From the NCBI GenBank assembly GCA_040510815.1, contig JBEVIH010000056.1:1-40028 (forward strand): DNA of 40,028 nt, read 5' to 3'. Under the pieces are notes generated by a model. It did not search any database, was not told the DNA's origin, and was given only the letters and a program-made list of their open reading frames with translations. The translations under genes and the position numbers were made by a program. Positions 8,840-15,964 of the stretch are shown piece after piece; positions within the stretch are counted from its first letter, which is position 1, and the number at the start of each line of letters is the position of its first letter. The stretch comes from VAZQ01 sp040510815. Its GTDB lineage: Bacteria > Pseudomonadota > Alphaproteobacteria > Rhizobiales > Xanthobacteraceae.

Positions 8840-9453
8840 CTAATCCGCGACCACACCCAATCGAATATTAGCAACGTCCCGGCGCACCAGAAAGCCATAA
8901 CATGGAAACCGGCGCCGGCGCAGCATTCCGGCCGGATTGTCGCAGCCCGAGCGGTGGTCACAGTCAACAGGCCTTTGCTGTTGCGTCTCACCGCCTTACG
9001 ATTGTCCCGCCATGCCGCCGCCGATCGAGCTGTCATCGCTGGGGCTCAGCCCCGCAAGTGGATTGGCTCGGCGCCCACCACGCCGACACAAATGGGCCGT
9101 CGTGCCCTCACGTTGTCCCGCCACCGCGCAATGGCGCATTCATGATGTTCTCGGCATGGAGGCGGACCCGCTGGCTGCGGCAGGGGTGACGCTGCGCCAT
9201 TTCAAGGCCATCAACACGAACTGGAAGATCGAGCGCTGGACGCCGGAGGTCCTCGATCTCGATCGACATCGGTTGGATGAGCAACTGGCGACTTGGCTTG
9301 CAATGTTCGACGACGGAGAAAAGTCGACCGCCAAGGCCGGAGCAGATTCTGCTGGTTAATCTTGCTGCGTCACGACTGCTTGCGCTCGCCTGATCCAATC
9401 TCCAAGGGCGCGTCGCCGTTTCGCGGGGTCGGCCTCAACGGAGCAATTCCCAA
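8840..9453. other. 614-base gap between divergent glycan genes
   Basis: This is the divergent region between the GT2 gene and the membrane-protein gene. It should carry both promoters, but I cannot assign -35/-10 boxes with confidence. Several short overlapping frames cross it. Only the one ending at 9359 has protein-like composition, and it is listed separately as a possible remnant. No tRNA or repeat was recognised. Confidence 0.5.
9156..9359 (+). pseudogene. Possible C-terminal gene remnant
   Basis: In this frame the last 67 codons read as plausible protein (MEADPLAAAGVTLRHFKA, then INTNWKIERWTPEVLDLD and LDEQLATWLAMFDDGE) and end in a TAA. The sequence further upstream in the same frame looks non-coding. 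The balanced composition and well-formed helix-like end suggest the 3' remnant of a decayed gene, or a very small intact gene starting at ATG 9156. No family was recognised, and there is no clear ribosome-binding site. It lies in the divergent gap of the glycan region, where rearrangement debris would be expected. Confidence 0.25.
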
Positions 9454-11022
9454 GTGCGAAAATTTGTCGGATTGTCCGCGGGGAGGCAGCGGGAGGCGTT
9501 CGGGAAAATGCTCGGGGTATGGGACCGCGTCGGCGCGGCCGTTGCGTGGCCGCTGGTGAACTCGCTCGTCACCGCCCTGCGTCATCCGGCGCTGTGGTTC
9601 GTGCTCAGCGGCGGGTTCGCGGCATACCTTTGCGCGCTCTATTCGCTCGGCGCTCCGCCGCTTCCGCTCATCTATCCGGATTCCACGACCTATTGGCGCG
9701 CGCACAGCATCGTGCCGCTGGGCTACCCCGCTCTCATCCACGCTCTCTACGGAGCGACCGGGACGCTGAAATCCGTTATCGTCTTTCAGATCGTGGCGTT
9801 TGGCGCCTCGGTCCTGACGCTGCAGGCGGGCGTCAACGCGCTCACGCGCAACGCGCCGTTGGCCGGCATCCTGGCGCTGCTGTTGCTGGGCTACCACGGG
9901 CTCCCCTTCAACTCCCTCATCTTGCTCACCGAGGCGCCTTTCACCGCAGTGCTTCTGCTGCACGTCGCCAGCGCGGCATTTGCGCTCGCACGCGACTCCA
10001 AGGTCGGCCTGGTCGGAATGGCGCTCACCGCGGTGGTTGCCGTCAGCCTGCGCCCGTCCGGCTACTTCCTGTTCGGCGGAATCGTCCTGCTTGCCCTCGT
10101 ATGGCGAGGCCGGCACGCGCTCGTGGCGCGATGGGCGATTGCGCCGCTCGTTCTCTTCACGGCGATTTTCGTGACGATCGGGCTGGCGGTGCGAGGAATT
10201 GCGACCCAGGCCTTTACCGGGATCGTGGTCTTTCCCCACGTCGCCTATCTCTATGACGGCGGCGGCGACGTTCCGCCCGAAACCGAACGCCAGCTTTTGA
10301 AGGCGATCGAGCCGTTTCGCATCGAACGAGGACAACGCATCGGCTGGTCCGAGCGCACAGAATACGAACGGGCCAACTATGGGCCGGTGACCCGCGCCGT
10401 GCTGGACGTCATCAAGGCCGGCCTGCCGGGCCGTGACGATAACGACGTGACGGCGAGCCTGGCGCGGCACACGATCGCCAAGCATCCCGTCGAATATGCC
10501 ATGCTGGCTGCCCGCGCCACCGTTCACGGCTTCTTCTTGGTTTCGCTTACCGCTCCGCGGTTCACTGCGGCCGACCTGCAATCGTTTCATGTCAACGCCG
10601 AGCGCCCCCGATATCGCCCGGGCCTCGAATCAGCGATGGGCACCAAGTTCGCCTTCGATCCGAAATCCGATCAGGGCAAATACTTTCTGCTGACCCGTTA
10701 CCCGATCCCGCAAATCGGCAACTTCGGCAAGTGGCGTTTTTTGCTGCTCGCCTGGGCCGGACTTGCCACCATGGCATCCTGGGCGATGGTTCTGCTCGGC
10801 AGCCGGACCAGTCCCGGCGTGGTGTTCACCGCATATGTCAGCGCGCTGCTGGTCGGCGCCTATGCGCTGATGGGCCTATCGACGGCGATCATATCGCGCT
10901 ACGGCGTTCCGCTCGACGTGCTGCTCATCGTCACGATGGTCATGGGAACGTCGATCTGGTCTGGCGGCCGCGGGCAGGACATCACCTCGCCGGCGAACGG
11001 GGTCGATCAGCCGCTCCGGTAG
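9454..11022 (+). CDS. Polytopic membrane protein, GT-C-like
   Basis: This 522-residue protein has roughly ten hydrophobic segments, among them ALWFVLSGGFAAYLCALYSL, SVIVFQIVAFGASVLTLQAG, LAGILALLLLGYHGLPF, a run around VGMALTAVVAVSL and three near the C-terminus. An early periplasmic-loop motif, Y-P-D-S-T-T-Y-W (about residues 74-81), followed by GYPALIHALYG, resembles the acidic first loop of GT-C membrane glycosyltransferases and related surface-glycan proteins, but no family is certain. The start is GTG at 9454 with GGAG ten bases upstream; ATG 9508 is an alternative. Its last 41 bases overlap the 3' end of the opposing GT2 gene. A role in polyprenyl-phosphate-sugar transfer or glycan assembly is inferred from context. 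Confidence 0.8.
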   Translation: MRKFVGLSAGRQREAFGKMLGVWDRVGAAVAWPLVNSLVTALRHPALWFVLSGGFAAYLCALYSLGAPPLPLIYPDSTTYWRAHSIVPLGYPALIHALYGATGTLKSVIVFQIVAFGASVLTLQAGVNALTRNAPLAGILALLLLGYHGLPFNSLILLTEAPFTAVLLLHVASAAFALARDSKVGLVGMALTAVVAVSLRPSGYFLFGGIVLLALVWRGRHALVARWAIAPLVLFTAIFVTIGLAVRGIATQAFTGIVVFPHVAYLYDGGGDVPPETERQLLKAIEPFRIERGQRIGWSERTEYERANYGPVTRAVLDVIKAGLPGRDDNDVTASLARHTIAKHPVEYAMLAARATVHGFFLVSLTAPRFTAADLQSFHVNAERPRYRPGLESAMGTKFAFDPKSDQGKYFLLTRYPIPQIGNFGKWRFLLLAWAGLATMASWAMVLLGSRTSPGVVFTAYVSALLVGAYALMGLSTAIISRYGVPLDVLLIVTMVMGTSIWSGGRGQDITSPANGVDQPLR

Positions 11023-11911
11023 CGACCTCGCCGATCGCGTTCCTCCTGGCGCATTCCTCGCGGAACCCTCGCAGCAGGTGGTAGGCGCTTGCGCCGTCGA
11101 AGCGGTGCCTGGGTATCGGCGAGAACATCGCCAGCCGTTGCAGCAAGGAAAGTCTCGGCGGAATGATCGCGCCGCCGCGTTCCCACATCTGGTGCGCTCG
11201 TCCGCGTCCGGTTCGATACGCGCGCCTGATCCAGTTCCGCAAGATCAACTGCTCGGGGCGGACGATATGGTGAACCAGCGGCTCTTTCGCAAACCAGCAG
11301 GCGGCGCCCGATTGTGCGACCCGCCAGCAGAAATCCGTCTCGCCGCCCGTCGGGTAATCGGGGTCCTCGGCATTGGGCCCGATCTTTTCATCGAACCGGA
11401 AACCCTGATCGAGAACCGAGGTCCGCACCGCCATGTTCGGCCCGTAGATCTCGTCGGCGCCGATCGGGCCTTCGGGCAGGTCGCGATGGGCGAACATCAT
11501 CGCGAACCTGAGCTTGCTTTCAGCGAGCCATCGAGGGGGGGCCACGTCGAACAGCGGATCGATCGACCCGCCGAACAGCTTGTAGTCGGTTCGGTGATCG
11601 AGAAGTTTCGCCCATGCCGTGAGAAATGTGGGGCTGGGGATCGCGTCGTCATCGGTCATGACTGCGATGCGGCCTTCGACGGCAGGAAGGCCGGCGTTGA
11701 GCGCGCGACTCTTGCCCGTAACCGGCTCCACGAGCGACTCCAGCGGCAAACGCTTCTTGAAATACTCGATGATGTCGGGTGTCGCGTCCGTGCTGCCGTT
11801 GTCGACGATCACCAGCTTCCAGCCGACGGGAGGCGGCGAAACCCGGCAATAACCATCGAGGGTGCGTGCAAGGACCCGCTCGCCGTTTCGCGTGGCAAGC
11901 AGCACGGTCAT
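10982..11911 (-). CDS. Glycosyltransferase family 2
   Basis: This GT-A glycosyltransferase of about 309 residues is last in the large minus-strand glycan operon. MTVLLATRNGERVLARTLDGY begins the domain, then KLVIVDNGSTDATPDII, VTGKSRALNAGLPAVEG and the metal site M-T-D-D-D-A-I-P. GPNAEDPDYPTGGETDFCWRVAQSGA provides the late acidic motif and the conserved ED/ETD region. The ATG at 11911 has AGAAGG five bases upstream; ATG 11926 is a possible alternative. The frame stays open much further upstream, but that extension is an antisense-like shadow of the neighbouring gene and was rejected. The tail overlaps the convergent membrane-protein gene by 41 bases. Donor and acceptor are unknown. Confidence 0.9.
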   Translation of the reverse strand: MTVLLATRNGERVLARTLDGYCRVSPPPVGWKLVIVDNGSTDATPDIIEYFKKRLPLESLVEPVTGKSRALNAGLPAVEGRIAVMTDDDAIPSPTFLTAWAKLLDHRTDYKLFGGSIDPLFDVAPPRWLAESKLRFAMMFAHRDLPEGPIGADEIYGPNMAVRTSVLDQGFRFDEKIGPNAEDPDYPTGGETDFCWRVAQSGAACWFAKEPLVHHIVRPEQLILRNWIRRAYRTGRGRAHQMWERGGAIIPPRLSLLQRLAMFSPIPRHRFDGASAYHLLRGFREECARRNAIGEVATGAADRPRSPAR

Positions 11912-11952
11912 TTGGACCTTCTGCATCGTTTCTGACAGCCCGCGTAAATGCT

Positions 11953-14493
11953 TCAGCCACTCGCATAGGCCGGAAGACCATAGATCTCCAGCGTCTCGGC
12001 AACCATGCGATCGACACCGAAACGGCCCGCTACGAACGCCGGACCTTCCGCGCGGGCGCGGGCCGCCCATGCCGGATCGTCGAGCATGTCGATGACCGCT
12101 TCGGCCAGATGTTGTGGCGATCGTTCGCGGACGACGCGGCCCGTCCTGTCCTGCGAAATTGCCTCGCTGACGCCGCCGACATCCAAAGCGACGACGGGAC
12201 GACCGCAGGCCTGAGCCTCGATCAGGACATTCGGCACGCCCTCGATCAGCGACGTCAGAAGGATGACATCGAGCGCCGCGTAGATGAGCCCAACGTCGGT
12301 GGCCGCCCCCGGCATCGTCACCCGGTCGACGAGGCCGAGCAAGGCGATGCGGCGAACGATCCTGTCCTGCAGCTCGCCGTAGCCGGCGATGAGAAAACGC
12401 ACGTCGGGCCTTGCCTTGGCAATCTCGGCAGCCGTACCGAGCCACAAATCGGGGTCTTTCTGCTCGACAAAACGCATCACGGAGCCGACCACCGGCGCGC
12501 CCTCCGGCCATCCGAACTGCGCCCGAAACCTGGCGACATCATCGGCGGGTGGAATGCGCACGTGTCCGGGCATGTAGCCGTTGTGGAGGACGCGGATGGT
12601 TCCCGTCGGCAATCGCAGCCATTGCTCGTAGCCGGCAGTGCCGGCCGCGCTGTTGTTCAGGATTGCGACCGCCGGATTGGCCGATACGCTGCGAAAACCC
12701 TCCCAGAGGAAATCGATGATTTCCTGCGGGTACCTGCCGACTTTCATGACCTCGGTAACGTTACGCAGTCCGATGACGATGCGGGGCACGCCGAGCCGGC
12801 ATGCGGCAATCGCACTGACGATTGCAGGCAGGTCGAGCCAGCCATGCACGACGCACGGCCGCAGCTCGCTGATCGCCCCGAGCACGGGACCGACCCTGTT
12901 GTTGAAAATCCGCGGCAGCGCATCAGCGTCGGACGCGAAAATGCGGTCGCATGGGGTACGGAACCCCGCCGTTCGCGGCACTGCGAAATCCGCCGGAAGG
13001 TGGGGCGTGATCCCGAGCGCTCGAATGTCTGCCTCGACGCTGGGGGTGCCCGGCTCCAACAGCCCGAGCGCCATGATCCGTACGTCGTAGCCGCGTTGAA
13101 TCAATCCGGACGCCGTTGCGATCATCTGCCGTTCGGCACCGCCGCGATTGTACGTGGACGTGATCATCAGGATGCGGCCAGGCTCGGGGCGATAGGTCGG
13201 GCTGCGATGACGGACGAGCTGGCGCAGCACGTCGCGGACGCCACGCGCTCCGCGCGGCCTTGCGACGGGATCGCGTCGTTGCCAGCCCAATCGGGACCGG
13301 CAATTCCTTGCGAGCTGCCCGATCAGCGAGACCTTTTCCGGTCCCAGCGGGGTGGGCAGGTGCACGAGGAGGTAACCCGACCTCAGCAAATCCAGGCACC
13401 AGAAAATCCCAAGCATGCATTGCGGCTCGGTGGTCGCGAAATGGCCAAACAGCCGAAACGGAGCCTTGATTCGCGGCCGATCCTTCGCATCGCGTGTCGC
13501 GCTGACGATCCTTCCGGTGCTGCGGTACGAGGCGACTTGGCCGGACCGATCGGCGCGGTACTCGCCGGCGCCGGCGCCATCCGTCGCGAAGCAGGCGAGC
13601 CGCTGATGGCAGGCATAGGACATGACGGCGTCGAGACTGAGATCCAGCCCGCCGTTGCCGGCAGAGGCATTTGCCCGGGTCGCGCGCGGTTGGGACGGTG
13701 TCGCGTGCAGGCGCTCTTCGATGACCTGGTACATCGGCCTGCCGTACCAAGGCGCATGTCGCGAGATTATCTCCGCGGCGTCCGCGTCCCAGACGCCGTG
13801 CTTGCGCAGGATTTTCCGCAGGTTTTCGACCAACTGCCCTTTGTCTTGAAGGGTCAGCCGTTCGCCGTCATGGTCCCGATAGTGATAAAGCTGCTTCTCG
13901 ACGATGGCCACGCTCGCTCCGTTCTCGAGCAGGGTCCAGATCAAATCGAAATCGTCGATCCCGGGCGCGGAGCCGATCGTCTCGTCGAGGCCCCCCACCT
14001 GAAGCACGGCTTGCTTTCGAAACAGAAAAAAATGCTTGAGATAGCTCGCCTGCTGCTCAATGGTCGGGCAAGCGCGGAACCCCTTCATCGACGCGCGCTT
14101 GCTGGACGCCTCGTTCACGCGGCCGTCGGGGAAGTAGACGACGTGTCCGCTCGAGACGATATCGGCGGACTCGCGCAAGCTCTCCGCGACCGCGGTCTGC
14201 TCCAGCCAATCGTCCGAGAGCAGCAGCCCGACCCGATCCGCCCGCGCGGCGCGGATGCCCTTGTTGATCGCGCCGGGAAAGCTGCCCGGCGGGTCCTCCA
14301 GCATCACCACGAGATTCGGGTGGGATCGCGCGAGGCGATCCAGGACCCGCAGATTGGACGCCGGCGTCCATTCCGATCTGACGACGATGACCTCGGTCGC
14401 GACGCTTTGCGCGAGCGCCGAGCGGACGGAATGGTCGAGCCAGTCGTCGACTTGGCGAAGCAGCGGAACGACAATCGTTGCAACATAGCTCAT
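11953..14493 (-). CDS. GT2-GT4 fusion glycosyltransferase with unassigned middle domain
   Basis: This is an 846-residue bifunctional glycosyltransferase. Residues 1-265 form a GT2 (GT-A) domain with TEVIVVRSEW, PGSFPGAINKGIRAARAD, the L-L-S-D-D-W acidic motif at 91-96, and FRKQAVLQVGGLDETIG. Residues about 281-405 form a domain I cannot assign (GLDLSLDAV ... GEYRADRSG ... GIFWCLDLLRSGYLLVHLPTP). Residues about 438-846 are a GT4 (GT-B) domain with RGGAERQM near the start and an E-x7-E motif, EGVPNVLIE, near the end. The middle domain and GT4 are clearly paralogous to the C-terminal third of the giant protein at 15965-20617. The start overlaps the stop of the deacetylase gene by four bases. Two GT domains suggest two consecutive sugar additions. 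Confidence 0.88.
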   Translation of the reverse strand: MSYVATIVVPLLRQVDDWLDHSVRSALAQSVATEVIVVRSEWTPASNLRVLDRLARSHPNLVVMLEDPPGSFPGAINKGIRAARADRVGLLLSDDWLEQTAVAESLRESADIVSSGHVVYFPDGRVNEASSKRASMKGFRACPTIEQQASYLKHFFLFRKQAVLQVGGLDETIGSAPGIDDFDLIWTLLENGASVAIVEKQLYHYRDHDGERLTLQDKGQLVENLRKILRKHGVWDADAAEIISRHAPWYGRPMYQVIEERLHATPSQPRATRANASAGNGGLDLSLDAVMSYACHQRLACFATDGAGAGEYRADRSGQVASYRSTGRIVSATRDAKDRPRIKAPFRLFGHFATTEPQCMLGIFWCLDLLRSGYLLVHLPTPLGPEKVSLIGQLARNCRSRLGWQRRDPVARPRGARGVRDVLRQLVRHRSPTYRPEPGRILMITSTYNRGGAERQMIATASGLIQRGYDVRIMALGLLEPGTPSVEADIRALGITPHLPADFAVPRTAGFRTPCDRIFASDADALPRIFNNRVGPVLGAISELRPCVVHGWLDLPAIVSAIAACRLGVPRIVIGLRNVTEVMKVGRYPQEIIDFLWEGFRSVSANPAVAILNNSAAGTAGYEQWLRLPTGTIRVLHNGYMPGHVRIPPADDVARFRAQFGWPEGAPVVGSVMRFVEQKDPDLWLGTAAEIAKARPDVRFLIAGYGELQDRIVRRIALLGLVDRVTMPGAATDVGLIYAALDVILLTSLIEGVPNVLIEAQACGRPVVALDVGGVSEAISQDRTGRVVRERSPQHLAEAVIDMLDDPAWAARARAEGPAFVAGRFGVDRMVAETLEIYGLPAYASG

Positions 14494-15896
14494 TGCATCA
14501 GCCAGTCGGCCACTCGCGCGACGAGACCTCGTCTGCCCGCACGAGCATATCCGGCCGCCGTCGACGGTGCGCCGACGGGATCAAGGAACATTTCGTCGCA
14601 CACCTCGTCGGCGCTGACGAACTGTCCCGACGACGCGAGCTTTTCCAGCAGCATTTGATACCGATCCAGCCACTTTCCGGCGTAACAGTCGTGCAGGCCC
14701 AATCCGAAAAACGGCTTGTCGCAGGCGCGTTCAAAAATCTCGGACTCCCATCGACCGTAATCCATCATGCCCGTGAACAAGGGATAGTCGTCGAAATGGA
14801 TTGGAATCTTCACGATGCCGTTTTCCAGGATGCAATGTGCGCGGCTGGACCCGTTGGCGAGCCACTCGAAATTCAGAAATGAAAGATTGTAGTCCGTCAG
14901 CTCCGCGGTCATTTTGGATTGAGGAGGCCGGTAACCTCTTATGCGCAGGTCGACCTCCCTGCATCGCCGCAACTGCGTCATGTCCCCGAGGTCGTGATTG
15001 AACGAATGGAATCCGATCGCGTGGCAAGGATTGGACGCGATGATTTCTCGCCGCTTGCGATCGAGCGCGGTTCCTAAGACGCAATAGGTGGCGGTCACGC
15101 CGAAGTCGCTTTCAAGCTTCAGCATCCGGGTCAGGCTTTCGGCGCACTCCGCGGACGATATCGGGGTATCCACGTTCTCCTCGATGTCGTGGAAGATGCA
15201 TATTCTCGGCCGCCGAGGGTCCCGCGGCGCGTCTGCCGGCAGATCCTGCAAAACAGCGATGCGATCGGCATTGGCCTTCACCGGCACCTCCCAGTACTCG
15301 GCCTGGCCCGACGTTATTCTCCGGCACTGATATTCGGCTTGGGCGTAATCATAGATGCGCAGGAACAAGTCCGGCGTGATCGGTTTTTGCGTGTGAGCGA
15401 CGATCTGCCGGCCGGTCGGGGAATGCACAGCGGAAATGCCGGCGTCGAGACAAAAATCGAGAACCGCGTTGAACAATATTCCATGCCAATATTTGAAGTG
15501 CGTCTCGACCTGGGTCTTGCAGGAGCTGCTCAGCCGCTTGTGCCGGTACAGTTGCTGGCAGAGATCCGATTGCAGCGTCGTGACGGTCGCGATGGAACCG
15601 TGGACCCAGAGCCCGGCGGCGGCGATGAGGCCCTTCTGCCCGAATTGCTGGTGGTGCCAATTGATTTCCGGGTCCGTGAACAGCTCGTCCGGCAGGTCGT
15701 AGAAGTCCGTGCTGTAGAGGTTGAGCTGATAGAATTGGCCGCGTTTCAGGATCCGCCGAGGGACGCCTCGCCGTTCGAGCAGAAATTGCGCATCCGGATA
15801 TTGCTTGGGCACCGCGATGACGCGGTGGCTGAAAACCTCACGCCGGGCAAATCGCTTTCCGGCAAACGATTCGTGGTTTCCGGTCTTCCGATACAT
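14490..15896 (-). CDS. NodB-fold polysaccharide deacetylase-like protein with large N-terminal domain
   Basis: This protein has 468 residues. The C-terminal half has the landmarks of a carbohydrate esterase 4/NodB-type deacetylase: H236-D237 in ICIFHDIEEN, an exact H-S-x-x-H at 297-301 (GFHSFNHD), the R-x-P-type motif in RGYRPPQSK, and a late histidine in FFGLGLHDCYAGKW. The usual T-F-D-D motif 1 is changed to F-H-D-I, so metal binding may differ. Residues 1-225 are unassigned and include paired cysteines and aromatic-rich stretches (YSTDFYDLPDELF, WHHQQFGQKG). No signal peptide is visible, so it should act in the cytoplasm on a precursor, or be atypically exported. It follows the giant fusion by 68 bases and overlaps the downstream GT2-GT4 gene by four. 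Confidence 0.8.
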   Translation of the reverse strand: MYRKTGNHESFAGKRFARREVFSHRVIAVPKQYPDAQFLLERRGVPRRILKRGQFYQLNLYSTDFYDLPDELFTDPEINWHHQQFGQKGLIAAAGLWVHGSIATVTTLQSDLCQQLYRHKRLSSSCKTQVETHFKYWHGILFNAVLDFCLDAGISAVHSPTGRQIVAHTQKPITPDLFLRIYDYAQAEYQCRRITSGQAEYWEVPVKANADRIAVLQDLPADAPRDPRRPRICIFHDIEENVDTPISSAECAESLTRMLKLESDFGVTATYCVLGTALDRKRREIIASNPCHAIGFHSFNHDLGDMTQLRRCREVDLRIRGYRPPQSKMTAELTDYNLSFLNFEWLANGSSRAHCILENGIVKIPIHFDDYPLFTGMMDYGRWESEIFERACDKPFFGLGLHDCYAGKWLDRYQMLLEKLASSGQFVSADEVCDEMFLDPVGAPSTAAGYARAGRRGLVARVADWLMQ

Positions 15897-15964
15897 GAGG
15901 TCGTGACGACGACTCGGATGCTGTGACCGGACTTATGCGATTTCAGTCGATGGTCAAGCTCAGT

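Noticed and set aside
11912..12511. N-terminal extension of the GT2 at 10982-11911 to 12511
   Set aside because: The extra 200 codons overlap the GT4 gene in another frame, are arginine/glycine-rich, and precede a proper start with a ribosome-binding site at 11911.
11779..14658. 959-codon plus-strand open frame across the GT2-GT4 gene
   Set aside because: It is antisense to a gene with clear GT2 and GT4 motifs, is rich in Arg/Asp/His/Gly/Ala without family motifs, and has no ribosome site. It reflects high GC at third positions.
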